Positions 23,421 to 36,100 of a DNA stretch of 64,000 nucleotides are shown here, piece by piece. Origin of the DNA: Rhodocytophaga aerolata. GTDB lineage: Bacteria > Bacteroidota > Bacteroidia > Cytophagales > 172606-1. The translations under genes were made by a program, and so were the position numbers. The notes beneath the pieces are model-generated. The model ran no database searches. It saw only the letters and a program-made list of their open reading frames with translations, and was not told the origin of the DNA. The stretch covers positions 27,851-91,850 of the forward strand of contig NZ_JAUKPO010000029.1 of the NCBI RefSeq assembly GCF_030503435.1. The letters are read 5' to 3'. Every line of letters starts with the position of its first letter. The stretch's first letter is position 1.

Positions 23421-26400
23421 TTAGAATCTTAATTGAACATTAAATCCAAGGTTGCGGGTAGTAGGATAGCTACCTACCTGATAGCCTTGCAGGTTACCAG
23501 AGCTTAAGCCATCTTCAGGATCAGCATAAGGCAGTTTTTTATGGAAGATGAACAGGTTTCTTCCGATAACTGATACATCAATACCACGGAAAGGCTGAAT
23601 TCTGTCTACCCAAGCTTGTGGTACAGAGAAGGTTAAGTTAGCTTCTCTCAGTTTAATGTAGCTGGCATCATACACAAATCCGGCTGCAGGATTTCTGGCA
23701 TATCCGAAAAGGCCATAGTTGGTAGCACTTACTCTTCTCTCGTTTGGTGTGCCATCTTCTAGTACGCCAGGTACAATATATCCGCCACCGTTGGCAATGC
23801 TATTTCTTAAGGGATTGCCCAGGTCGTTTAAGCCGGCTGTTTCAGGATAACCACCGGTAGCCAGGCCATAATACATATCCAGTGAGAAAACATCGCCGCC
23901 TTGTCTGGTGTCAATTAAGAAACTCAACGATACATTTTTGTATCTCAACGTATTTTGAATACCGCCAATCCAGTCAGGGTTGATATTTCCGATGATTTCA
24001 TTGGAAGTAGCAGAGCGGGCATAGTATCCGGTTGGTAACACTATTTTCTCCCCGTTCTCATGATAGACAAAGTTCTGTCCTCTGATTGTTCCATAAGGTT
24101 CGCCTAAAGCAGCATTGATAGATACACCACCCTGGAAGTTACCCAATGGAAGGTTAGTAATACCTGGATATAATGCTTTTACTTCGTTTCTGTTGCGGGT
24201 CCAGTTCACATTTACAGTCCAGGTGAAAGATGGTGTTTTGATAGGGGATACAAAAGCAGTAACCTCCCAGCCTCTGTTTTCAACATCACCAGCATTGATA
24301 TATCTGGACGTATACCCGGTAGCTCTTGAAATACCTACAGGGATGATCTGGTCAACTGTATTTTGCTTATAATAAGTAACGTCAAATCCTAAACGGTTAT
24401 CCAGGAAAGCCATTTCTACACCAGCCTCATAACTTTTAGTACGTTCGGGCTTTAACTCAGGGTTATTTTTTATGTTAGGTACGGAGAAAAGAGGTGTAGA
24501 GCCAAAACCTGTTGGTTTATCAAAAACATCCAGAATACTTTGAACAGGAGCCGTATTACCCACTTCAGCATAGTTCAAACGTACCTTTCCGGCAGTTAAC
24601 CATGGCGTGTTTTTCATCAATTCAGAGAAAACGAAGCTGGTAGATATAGAAGGGTAATAATATACATTTGCGCCAGCAGGTAAAGAAGATGCTTCATCTC
24701 TTCTGGCTGCCAGATCCAGGAATATGAAATCTCTGAAACCTATGGTAGCACTGGCAAAAATACCATTTACCTGAAGGTCGGAATAAACTTCTTCAGGCGC
24801 TTCAATTGGATTCAACGAGTTTGATAAAGAATATAAATTAGGTACAACCAGACCACCATTGGTTTCTGCGTAAATAGATTCAATCGTTGTTCTCCGGATG
24901 TTGGTACCAATTACACCTTTCAAATTAAAGCTTTCAGAAAGGTCTTTATTCATGTTCACTAACAGATCGTAGTTGTATTCGCTGAAGGTACGGTTGAATC
25001 TGGAATACTCAGAAGGAGAGAGGCTACCCACAGCATATCTTTCTTCAGCCATAAAATCGTTTCTGTCCAAAGATATACGTCCCAATACATCAATCCAGTC
25101 GGCAATTTTGTAGGTTAAACTCACATTACCAAAATATCTGGAACGTACGTCATTCTGATAATTTTCATAACGAGTCCAGTAAGGGTTATCCCAGTATATC
25201 GGCACTGGATTATCAGACAGTGGATTTGCCCAGTTCCAGGTTACGTTTTTGCCTGACCGGAAATACGCATCTTTCTGCTCTAGAATGTCTACGTTTGTTT
25301 GCCACCACTGACGCATATTGGTAGCAATGTTTTTATCATCATAGCCAGTACCATATCTACCCAGACCCTCAGTCAGGGTGAAGTTGATGGAGGCGGAAGC
25401 GGTTAATTTATCCGTTACATTGTAGCCAGCGCCGAAGTTGATAAAGTTTTTCTTTAGTTCACTGTTTGGTAAAATGCCTTGTTCGGTATTTCTGCCATAA
25501 CCTAATTTGAAATATCCTTTGTCGCTACCACCATCAACCATAATGCTGTGAGAAGAGGTTATAGAGTTTTTAAAGAATTTGATAGGATCATTCGCAGGAG
25601 CAACCCAAGGAGTAGGGGTTCTGTAGAAAGGAGAAGTAGGATCAAAGGCATTCCACTGGTATACTGACAAGTTTGGATCGAAAGGACCACCATAAGAAGC
25701 ATCTTCAGTGGTAGGTACAATTAAATCTGTGATTCCATCTCCATTTACGTCTGCTTCATTAAAGTAGGCATCTTCATTTGGTCCGTAGTAAGCACCGTAG
25801 CCGCCTCCATATTGTCTCTGGAAGGTAGGAAAAGTATTTTTGTTAAGCATACCTACGGTCATACCTGAATTAACAGTTACACCCAAGCCTTTTCTACCTT
25901 TTTTGGTGGTAATCAAAATCACACCATTGGCGGCCCGTGAACCGTACAACGCAGTAGCTGCAGCACCTTTCAACACGTTGATAGATGCAATGTCGTCCGG
26001 ATTGATATCTGCTGCTGCGTTACCATAATCGTACCCGCCGCGGCCCGTTACCTGGCTACCTCTCTGAGAAACAGCATTATTACTGTTTACGTTAGAGTTA
26101 TCTATTGGCACGCCATCTACAATAAACAGTGCCTGGTTATTACCAGTCAGTGATTTGTTACCACGGATAACCACGTTGGTAGATCCACCCATGTTATTGT
26201 TTCTGGTAATCTGCAGACCAGCTACTTTGCCTGATAAAGCATTCACAAAGTTGTTTTCCCGGACTTTAGCAATAGATTCGCCACTTACTTGCTGGGCAGC
26301 ATAAGGTAATTCGTTTTTGGTTCTTTCGATACCCTGCGCAGTTACGACTACTTCACTGAGTGCTTGCACATCAGAAGCCAATTGAACATCCACCACGGAA

Positions 26401-26666
26401 CGGGTGCCAACAGGTACTTCCTGTGTTTGTAGACCAATAAAACTAAAAATCAGCGTAGCATTGGTCGGTACGCTGATACTGTAGCCTCCATCAGCACCGG
26501 TTGTAGTACCCGAGGTGGAGCCTTTTACTAAAACGTTTACACCAGGTAAAGCTGATCCATCCTCCGTGGATGTTACTTTCCCTGTAACTGTTCGATCTTG
26601 CGCCTTTAGGTGGTTGGTTAAGCAGGCTAACAAGATGAAACTAATCAGTAGAATCCTTTTCATCAT
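23421..26666 (-). CDS. SusC/RagA-family TonB-linked outer-membrane transporter
   Basis: The 1081-residue protein has a signal peptide (about 1-22), a carboxypeptidase-regulatory-like domain (about 26-100, VTGKVTSTEDGSALPGVNV), a plug domain (about 112-225) with the SusC motif DDIASINVLKGAAATALYGS followed by GVILITTKKG, and a large barrel ending in an aromatic FNVQLRF terminus. It imports a nutrient through the outer membrane using TonB energy, together with the SusD lipoprotein encoded 9 bases downstream. Length and domain order are normal for the family. A probable -7 promoter element lies at 26709-26716. Confidence 0.95.
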   Translation of the reverse strand: MMKRILLISFILLACLTNHLKAQDRTVTGKVTSTEDGSALPGVNVLVKGSTSGTTTGADGGYSISVPTNATLIFSFIGLQTQEVPVGTRSVVDVQLASDVQALSEVVVTAQGIERTKNELPYAAQQVSGESIAKVRENNFVNALSGKVAGLQITRNNNMGGSTNVVIRGNKSLTGNNQALFIVDGVPIDNSNVNSNNAVSQRGSQVTGRGGYDYGNAAADINPDDIASINVLKGAAATALYGSRAANGVILITTKKGRKGLGVTVNSGMTVGMLNKNTFPTFQRQYGGGYGAYYGPNEDAYFNEADVNGDGITDLIVPTTEDASYGGPFDPNLSVYQWNAFDPTSPFYRTPTPWVAPANDPIKFFKNSITSSHSIMVDGGSDKGYFKLGYGRNTEQGILPNSELKKNFINFGAGYNVTDKLTASASINFTLTEGLGRYGTGYDDKNIATNMRQWWQTNVDILEQKDAYFRSGKNVTWNWANPLSDNPVPIYWDNPYWTRYENYQNDVRSRYFGNVSLTYKIADWIDVLGRISLDRNDFMAEERYAVGSLSPSEYSRFNRTFSEYNYDLLVNMNKDLSESFNLKGVIGTNIRRTTIESIYAETNGGLVVPNLYSLSNSLNPIEAPEEVYSDLQVNGIFASATIGFRDFIFLDLAARRDEASSLPAGANVYYYPSISTSFVFSELMKNTPWLTAGKVRLNYAEVGNTAPVQSILDVFDKPTGFGSTPLFSVPNIKNNPELKPERTKSYEAGVEMAFLDNRLGFDVTYYKQNTVDQIIPVGISRATGYTSRYINAGDVENRGWEVTAFVSPIKTPSFTWTVNVNWTRNRNEVKALYPGITNLPLGNFQGGVSINAALGEPYGTIRGQNFVYHENGEKIVLPTGYYARSATSNEIIGNINPDWIGGIQNTLRYKNVSLSFLIDTRQGGDVFSLDMYYGLATGGYPETAGLNDLGNPLRNSIANGGGYIVPGVLEDGTPNERRVSATNYGLFGYARNPAAGFVYDASYIKLREANLTFSVPQAWVDRIQPFRGIDVSVIGRNLFIFHKKLPYADPEDGLSSGNLQGYQVGSYPTTRNLGFNVQLRF

Positions 26667-26708
26667 GGTTTTTGGTTTTGTTTAATAAAATAAATTTATT
26701 CTAAACTT

Positions 26709-26716
26709 CAAACATA
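26709..26716 (-). promoter_or_regulatory. Bacteroidota -7 promoter element of the SusCD operon
   Basis: On the minus strand the bases read TATGTTTG, a full TAnnTTTG match, about 43 bases before the SusC start codon. A TTTT tract 19 bases further upstream could act as a degenerate -33 element. Confidence 0.5.
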
Positions 26717-27119
26717 ATTTATTTTTATTACATGGAAAAGTGCTGAATAAAATTTCTGTTAATTAATTATTTGCAGAATATTTTTAGTCCCTGACTGTTT
26801 TTATACTTTTTTGGTGTTTTGTCTATTTCAAAGAATGTTTTCTTGTATTTTTTGATTATTAAGCAGATAGAGAAAAAAATATAGGAAAATATATTCTTTG
26901 GCAGGTTTTACCATGTAGAAATAAATTGTATGCTTATTTATAGTGTAAAAAATACACTTTTGTGAGTAAATATTACTTATATCATAGCCGATAAAGTGCC
27001 TTGAGAAATGGAAGGATGGTTACTTGATAACCAAATAGAGGGCAAAACCGCCCTACGTGTGGGAAATACCTGGCAAAAAGGCGAAAAGTAGATCTTGAAG
27101 TGTTTCAATTGGCTTATAC

Positions 27120-27161
27120 CCAAAGCCCTCCGTTCATATAATTTTGAACGGAGGGCTTTGG
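27120..27161. terminator. Strong hairpin terminator after the giant surface-protein gene
   Basis: CCAAAGCCCTCCGTTCA (27120-27136) pairs perfectly with TGAACGGAGGGCTTTGG (27145-27161) around an 8-base loop. This 17-bp stem stands 23 bases past the stop codon of the gene ending at 27185. The T-run is short, so an mRNA-stabilising role is also possible. Confidence 0.8.
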
Positions 27162-27184
27162 TTTACTAAATCAGCTTTATGTGA

Positions 27185-30100
27185 CTATTTATTGTGAAGA
27201 ATGAGTAATTTCTTATACCAGGAGCTTTTGTTCCGGCTGGAAAGGTGTACCACATAGCTGCCTTCAGCATAGGATGCAACGTCTATCAGAACTTCCTTCT
27301 GTCCTTTGGCCAATACGCCTTGCGCTATTTTTCTACCAACAACATCGTAGATAGTCCATGTATATTCCTGGGTAACAGGTTGGTTAAATGAAATAGATGT
27401 TTTCTGCGTTGCCGGATTTGGATAGAGGGTAAATGTATTGGTTTCAGCCATTGCAGGTTCCATACCAGTAATAATGGTAGGAATAACAGATGGCTGTTTA
27501 AATATAGCCTGGTAAATTTCTTTGGTCCGATCATTCTGAATAAATACTACTACTGCCAACTGAGAGGCATCTTTAATATTTACCGGCTGCCACGAAACTT
27601 CCATGGAATGCGTGTCGCCTGGTTGCCATGTTCTGGTAAACTTAGTTCCGGCAGCATTAGGAAGCATTTTTCTTAAAACATTATGAAAGACAGGGGCGCC
27701 ATCATATAAATTCGTTAATTGCTTTTCAACCACAGCTACGTGTACAGTAAGCGTATCGGAAACATTAAGTAAAGCAGTCAGGTCAGTTTTAATAGTTAAG
27801 TACTGGTCTGCAGTAACTGGAAACGCTACATCAATTTTGAAAGCTGTTTCAGTGAGTTTTCTTCTGGAAAGTATGGGTAAACCCCAGCCGGAAAACTTTT
27901 GATTTACAGTATACCCATCAATGGCAGTTCTAGGACTTTGCGGAATACCATAAAATAAGGCTCTGGCACTTGGATCAGCCGGATTTACTTCATTTAACGG
28001 ATCGGCACCAGGAAAATTGGTATGGTATTGAATACTTACCACTTCATCTGTATCAACTGACAACCGGTTAATAAATGCATTTTCTTCAAGAGCTTCCGTG
28101 CTGGATGAATTCGTGAAATGTTCCAGAAGCACCGTACGGTCCCTTTCACCAATGTATACATCGTCAAAGGCAAAGCCATCCAGAATCTGATTTGGCGGGT
28201 TATCGTTGTTACTGCCAAAGGCAATCCGGAAACGTACAGAGGTGTATCCTTTTAAGTTATCTAGAGCAAATTTGGCGCTTTGCCACTGGTCGTCCATACC
28301 AGACCATCCATTCTGCCCGATCACCTGGTTGCCAGGGTTACCAATAATGGCCGATTGATTATACCAATTGATGCCTTCACCAATAGTTCCTACATTGAAC
28401 CAGGTTAATCCACCATCTACAGATGACTGAAGTACAGCTCCGTCAAAACCTTGCTGAGTATGATTCCAAATATTTAAGGAGATCATAGGCTTTGTTAACT
28501 TGCTGAAATCGAAACAAGGCGAGTAGACATATGATTTCTCATTGATATTGTACGAGGTAGCTAAGCCAGTGATCCAGGCATTTGTACCTGATGCTGCATA
28601 GGCGATGGTACTGCCGGCTGGTTTGCCATGTTCCCAACTGGATTGAATACCATCCTGAATCCATCCACCATTTGTTGTTTCAAAATTTTCAAAATAGGGG
28701 TACGTGTTGACTGAAGGTAAAACGTAGATTTCTTTTGCTATTGAATTGGTGCAACCCAGGTTTGTTTTTACAGTAAGGGTAACTATGTATCTTCCCGGGC
28801 TAGCGTAAGGATGTGCTACTTGCTCTGTACTACTGAATACCTTATTGCTTGTACCATCACCAAAATTCCAATCCCATTCGGTAATAGTGCTGAACGATAC
28901 AGTAGACTGATGAGTAAATTGCACGGATTCACCAAGACAGATGCCGGACCATGAAAAATCTGGTTTCGGAATACTACCGATTGTTACAGCCATTGTTTTG
29001 GTATTTTCGCATCCGTACGCAGATACTACTTTTAAAGTCACCGAATATGTTCCGGGCCCCGTGAAAAGGTGGAAGGGATTCTGCTCATTGGAGGTATTCA
29101 AACTCCCGGAAACTGGGTCACCAAAATTCCACTCCCAGGCAGTAATAGCTCCCGATCCGGTAGTAGGAGTCAAATCTGAAAAAGATACTTCATCGTTATC
29201 GCAAACTTTTTCAAAACGGAAGTTGGCAACAGGCATCGGATAGATGGTTACTTGCTGTTGTTGAGTGCTAGTGCAGCCATTTGAATTCGTATATGTGTAC
29301 GTTATGGTATGAATACCAGGGCCTGCAAGAGAAGGAATAAAACTGTTGCCGCTAATACCTGTGCCGCTGAAATTACCACCCGATGGAAAACCTACCAGCT
29401 TAGCAGATGGAGCTTCTACACAATACAAACTTTCCAGGCCGCTAAATGTAACCAAGGGTAGATCATATACGATTACCTGCTTAGAAGTTGAGTCCGTACA
29501 ACCATTTTCATTAGTAAATACATAGGTAATCCGATGTGTTCCAGTGCCTGCTGCCCTTGGATTAAAAAGATAACTTCCTTCAACTGCACCTGGATACACG
29601 CCCGGACCTTTGAAAACACCAAGCACACCACCTGGGCCATCATTATCTGCCGGGAATCCATTCAACTCCGCATGCGCTCCATCGACACAATAGGAAGCAT
29701 TCAGTCCACTAAAGGTAACATCTGGGACCTTATACAAGATGATTGTTTTCTCAATAAAATTTGTTCCCCCGCTAACAGGATCTTTATAGGTATATCTTAT
29801 GGTGTTAGCGCCAATAAATGCATTTGATGGACGGAATACAGTGGTGCCACCAATTACACCCGGTCCTGAGAATGTTCCTCCGGCAGGAGTACCTGTCATC
29901 AGATAGTCAGGATCTTTTGAACAAAACTGATCTGGCATGGTTCCAATGCCAACTTCAGGCAGCGGAAGCACCGTAACGGTTTGGTCCTGAAAATTTACAC
30001 AGCCATTTTCATCATTGTAGGTATACCTGATAACATGCGTGCCCGGGCCTGCAGCTCCAGCATTGAATACATTAGCAGATAACCCTTTTCCGGTGAAAAA

Positions 30101-33100
30101 GCCTCCTGCAGGTGAGCCTGTTAAGACAATGGATGGCGCATCCTGGGGATATTGTGCAGTACCTCCGGGTCCGGTAGAATTGAAACCGGTAAAACTTACT
30201 GAAGGTAATGGATGTACGACTACAGAACGTTCGAAATAATTTGTACATGCATTAGCATCTGTATAAGTATACCGGATGATATGAGTTCCAACACCTGCCA
30301 AAGAAGGTATGAAAAAATTCTTTCCGGCAATACTGTTATCTATGCCCTTTCCGGAAAAAACACCGCCAGCAGGGAATCCGGTCAATTCACTTGAAGCAGC
30401 GTCTATACAATAGGCTGTACCTAATCCAGTAAAAATCACAGTTGGTAAGGCATTAATCTGAACCCTCACCTGATCGGCTACTTCTGAACAAGGACCAGCT
30501 CCATCTGGGTCTACTGTTGTCAAGGTGAGTACCACCGTTTTGCCTATTTCGCTTGGAGCTGGTGTATAGGTTGCACTTGGCAAATGGATATCATTAAAAA
30601 TACCTAAGCCTCCACTCCAAGTTACAGTAACTGGATTTCCTTCTAAAGAAGAAGTACCTGTTAACACTATTGGTTCCCCTTCACAAACAACCATATCTGC
30701 ACCGGCATTTACAGTAACCACCGGATTAACCTGAAAATTAATCGGATTACTAGTTGCCTGGCAGGAAGCAGCTGTGGTTACTAGCACCCGAATACTTTGG
30801 CCATTGACGAGAGAAGAAGTTGTATACTTGTTAGAAGGTGAATTTTGCACGGGTGCACCATCTACAAAAAACTCATACCTTACAGCAGTAGACGAATTTG
30901 CCGTAAACGTCACGGTCTCTCCCTGACAGATGATGTTATCTGCATCTGAACTAGTGAGTACGACGGTAGGAAGGGGATTGACCGTAGTGGTGATGCCAGA
31001 GCTAAGGGTGCTACAGCCACTGGCTGTGGTAGCTCTGACCGTAACGGTTTGGCCGTTGGTTAAGCCAGAGGTCAGATACGTTGGAAAAGCTCCTTCCTGT
31101 ACCAGTGTGCCGTTTATATAGAATTTATAGTTGCTGGCACTAGCCGAGTTAGCTGTAAAAGTTACCGTTTCTTCCTGACAAATGATGTTATCCGCATCCG
31201 AGCTTGTCAGGGTGATTACTGGTAACGGATTGACGGTAGTCGTGATGCCAGAGCTAAGAATGAAGCACCCACTTGCTGTAGTGGCTCTGACCTTAACAGT
31301 TTGGCCATTGGTTAAAGCAGAGCTGATGTATAAGTTGGTGGCAGAGTTTTGCACCGATACCCCATCCACAAAAAACTCATAGGTGGTGGCAGTGGCTGAA
31401 TTAGCTTTGAAGGTTACCGTTTCTCCCTGACAGATAATGTTATCCGCATCCGAACTGGTTAAAGTTACTGATGGCAAGTCGTTAACAGCAGTGGTAATGC
31501 CAGCACTCAGGATAGAACAAGCATTAGCTGTAGAAACCCGCACAGTCACTGTTTGGCCATTGGTTAAAGCAGAGCTGATGTATAAGTTGGTGGCAGAGTT
31601 TTGCACCGATAATCCATCCACAAAAAACTCATAGGTGGTTGCAGTAGCTGAATTAGCTTTGAAGGTTACAGTCTCTCCCTGACAAATAATGTTGTCTACA
31701 TCCGAACTAGTGAGTACGACGGTAGGAAGGGGATTGACCGTAGTGGTGATGCCAGAGCTAAGGGTGCTACAGCCACTGGCTGTGGTAGCTCTGACCGTAA
31801 CGGTTTGGCCGTTGGTTAAGCCAGAGGTCAGATACGTAGGAAAAGCTCCGTCCTGCACCAGAGTGCCGTTTACATAGAATTTATAGTTGCTTACTGGTAT
31901 CGAAGAACTGGCTGTAAAGGTCACGGTTTCGCCCTGACAAATGATGTTATCCGCATCCGAACTGGTGAGAGTAAGCACCGGGACCGCATTGACGGTAGTG
32001 GTGATGCCAGAGCTAAGGGTGCTACAGCCACTAGCGGTGGTAGCTCTGACCGTGACGGTTTGGCCGTTGGTTAAGCCGGTAGTGGTAAAGGTATTCGCCG
32101 TTCCACTTTGCACCACACTGCCATTGATGAGAAAATCAAAGCTGGCGGCTACTGTTGAACTGGCTGTAAAAGTTACGGTTTCGCCCTGGCAAATGGCATT
32201 GTCGGCATCCGAACTAACCAAGGTAACAACGGGCATAGAATTCACCGTAATGGTAATACCCGAGCTAAGTGCGGCACAACTGTTGGTAGTGGTAGCTCTG
32301 ACCATAACGGTTTGGCCGTTGGTTAAGCCGGTAGTGGTAAAGGTGTTCGCCGCCCCACTTTGCACCACACTGCCATTGATGAGAAAATCAAAGCTGGCGG
32401 CTACTGTTGAACTGGCTGTAAAAGTTACGGTTTCGCCCTGACAAATAATGTTATCAGCATCCGAACTGGTGAGAGTAAGCACCGGGACCGCATTGACGGT
32501 AGTGGTAATACCTGTACTAAGCACAGAACAATCATTAGCTGTAGAAACCCGCACAGTTACTGTTTGGCCATTGGTTAAACTAGAGCTGATGTATAAGTTG
32601 GTGGCAGAGTTTTGCACCGATAATCCATCCACAAAAAACTCATAGGTGGTTGCAGTAGCTGAATTAGCTTTGAAGGTTACAGTCTCTCCCTGACAAATAA
32701 TGTTGTCTACATCCGAACTAGTGAGTACGACGGTAGGAAGGGGATTGACCGTAGTGGTGATGCCAGAGCTAAGGGTGCTACAGCCACTGGCTGTGGTAGC
32801 TCTGACCGTAACGGTTTGGCCGTTGGTTAAGCCAGAGGTCAGATACGTTGGAAAAGCTCCTTCCTGTACCAGTGTGCCGTTGACATAGAATTTATAATTG
32901 CTAGCGCTAGCTGAGTTAGCTGTAAATGTTACGGTTTCGCCCTGACAAATAGCATTGTCGGCATCTGAACTAACCAAGCTAACAACGGGCATAGGATTCA
33001 CCGTAATGGTAATACCAGAGCTAAGTGCAGCACAACTGTTGGTAGTGGTAGCTCTGACCGTAACAGTTTGGCCGTTGGTTAAGCCGGTAGTGGTAAAGGT

Positions 33101-36100
33101 GTTCGCCGCCCCACTTTGCACCACACTGCCATTGATGAGAAAATCAAAGCTGGCGGCTACTGTTGAACTGGCTGTAAAAGTTACGGTTTCGCCCTGACAA
33201 ATGATGTTGTCGGCATCCGAGCTTGTCAGAGTAAGCACCGGGACCGCATTGACAGCAGTCGTGATGCCTGAGCTTACGATAGTACATCCATAGGCAGTAG
33301 TCGCCTTCACCGTTAGTACCTGGCCGTTGGTAAGCGATGAGGTAGTATAAAGGTTAGTGGCAGAGTTTTGCACCGATACCCCATTGACGAAGAATTCATA
33401 ATTGACAGCGGTGGCTGAGTTGGCGGTAAATGTTACCATTTCTCCCTGGCAAATCTTATTGTCACTAGCTGAGCTGGTAAGACTAATAGCTATTTCATCA
33501 ATTGCTGTATTTATAGAATTACTGGTAGCTGTACATCCGCTGATTGTTCTCGCAACAACCCAAATATTTTCCCCATTCGTTAAGGCTGAAGTTGTATAAG
33601 TCTTAGCTGTCCCGGCTTGAACAGTAACACCATCCAGGAAAAACTCAAAATAGGTAGCAGTGGAGGGTGCTGTTGCCGTAAATACTACAGCTTGGTTCAA
33701 ACATATTTTATTATCACTATCACTGCTAGCTAAAGAAACCGTCAATGATTCAATAGTGGTTTTGATTGTTTGGCTATTTAGAGAACAAGCACTAGTGTTT
33801 GCTTTTACATATACCAGCTGCCCATCAGTTAACGAGCTCGTTGTAAAAGTATTAGAGGTACCAGATTGTACAGATAATCCATTGACAAAAAACTCAAAAC
33901 TGGTGGCAGCTGAAGAAACAGCTGTAAATGTAACTGCTTCTCCCGGGCAAATAGTGTTATCCGCATCGGAACTTGTCAAAGTCAGGGTAAAGTCTATAAC
34001 TGTGGTTGTAATGCCTGTACTGGTGGAAGAACATCCGTCAGCTGAAGTTACCAGAACTTTTAAAGTTTGCCCATCCGAAAGAGTAGAAGTAGTGTAAACA
34101 TTGCTAGGTGAGTTTTGTACAGACACGCCGTCTACAAAAAATATATAGTTTGTTCCTGTTGGAGAATAAGCTGAAAAAGTTACTGTCTCACCTGGGCAAA
34201 TGGTGTTGTCTAGATCACTGCTGGATAAAACAATTAACGGTAAGTTTTTTACTACTGTACTTATGGCACTGCTCATGGTTGAGCAACCCTGTGCTGTAGT
34301 TACCAGCACAGCGATAGATTGTCCGGAAGTTAAGGAATTGGTAATAAACTGATGAGAGGTGCCATTCTGCTTAGAGATACCATCCACAAAAAACTCATAA
34401 TTAACCGCTGTGGCCGAATTAGCTGTAAAGGTCACCTGTTCTCCCTGACAAATGGTGTTATCCGCATCTGAGCTTGACAGGCTGACAGCAGGCAGCGGAT
34501 TGACCGTTGTAGTAATGCCTGAGCTGGTCGCTGAACAGCCGGTAGCCGTCGTAGCTTTCACTGTTACGGTTTGGCCGTTAGTCAGCAATGAAGTGGTATA
34601 CAGGTTAGTGGCAGAGTTTTGTACCGATAGTCCATTGACAAAAAACTCATAGGTGGTAGCCGTTGGGGCATTAGCTGTAAAGGTGATGCTTTCTCCCTGA
34701 CAGATCTTGTTATCACTATCTGTGCTGCTTAATGTGGCAGTAAGTATGTTTACAAATGTTGTCACCCCTGAGCTGGTGGCTGAGCAGCCGGTGGTTGTAG
34801 TGGCTTTCACCGTTACGGTCTGGCCGTTGGTCAGCAATGAAGTGGTGAAAGTATTAGCCGGGCCATTCTGCTGAGAAAGACCATTAACGAAGAACTCATA
34901 ACTGCTGACTGTAGCTACACTGGCACTGGCTGTAAAGGTTACCGCTTCTCCCGGACAAATAGTGTTATCGGCATCTAGGCTAGTAAGTATGATTACCGGA
35001 ATAGGAGATACGGTAAAAGGGATCAAATTGCTGGTTGAAGAACAGCCATTATTATCCTTCACTGTAACGGAAATAACCTGTCCGGAAGTTAAGGAATTGG
35101 TAATAAACTGATGAGAGGTGCCATTCTGCTTAGAGATACCATCCACAAAAAACTCATAATTAACCGCTGTGGCCGAATTAGCTGTAAAGGTCACCTGTTC
35201 TCCCTGACAAATGGTGTTATCCGCATCTGAGCTTGACAGGCTGACAGCAGGCAGCGGATTGACCGTTGTAGTAATGCCTGAGCTGGTCGCTGAACAGCCG
35301 GTAGCCGTCGTAGCTTTCACTGTTACGGTTTGGCCGTTAGTCAGCAATGAAGTGGTATACAGGTTAGTGGCAGAGTTTTGTACCGATAGTCCATTGACAA
35401 AAAACTCATAGGTGGTAGCCGTTGGGGCATTAGCTGTAAAGGTGATGCTTTCTCCCTGACAGATCTTGTTATCACTATCTGTGCTGCTTAATGTGGCAGT
35501 AAGTATGTTTACAAATGTTGTCACCCCTGAGCTGGTGGCTGAGCAGCCGGTGGTTGTAGTGGCTTTCACCGTTACGGTCTGGCCGTTGGTCAGCAATGAA
35601 GTGGTGAAAGTATTAGCCGGGCCATTCTGCTGAGAAAGACCATTAACGAAGAACTCATAATTGCTGACTGTGGCTATGCTGGCACTGGCTGTAAAGGTTA
35701 CCGGTTCTCCTGCACAGATATTATTGTTGGGATCTGAACTGCTTACAGTAACAAGTAACGGATTGACATCTATTAAAAGGCTATTGCTTTGTTTTTTGCA
35801 GTTTTCCGCCGAAGTTACCTCTACATTAACCGTCTGATTGTTTGTTAGAATAGACGTTGTAAACTGATGTGAAGGCCCATTCTGCTTAGAAAGGCCATCC
35901 ACAAAGAACTCATAATTGACTGCTGTGGCAGAATTAGCTGTAAAAGTTACTGATTCACCAGGACATATTGAATTACCTCCATTTGAACTGGATAAAGAAA
36001 CTGATGGAGCTGTATTGATAGTCACTGAAGCAGTGTTAGCAAGTTCAATACTACACCCTGTTACCGGATTTGTTGCTTTAACGATTAGGGTATATGCACC

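Larger units (their letters stand above)
26667..27184. other. Intergenic region upstream of SusC, downstream of the giant gene
   Basis: No gene is seen in these 518 bases. The SusC-proximal 300 bases are very AT-rich and carry a TAnnTTTG element; the other end holds the terminator of the giant surface-protein gene. A weak AGGGC/GCCCT stem near 27040-27052 has no T-run. Confidence 0.5.
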
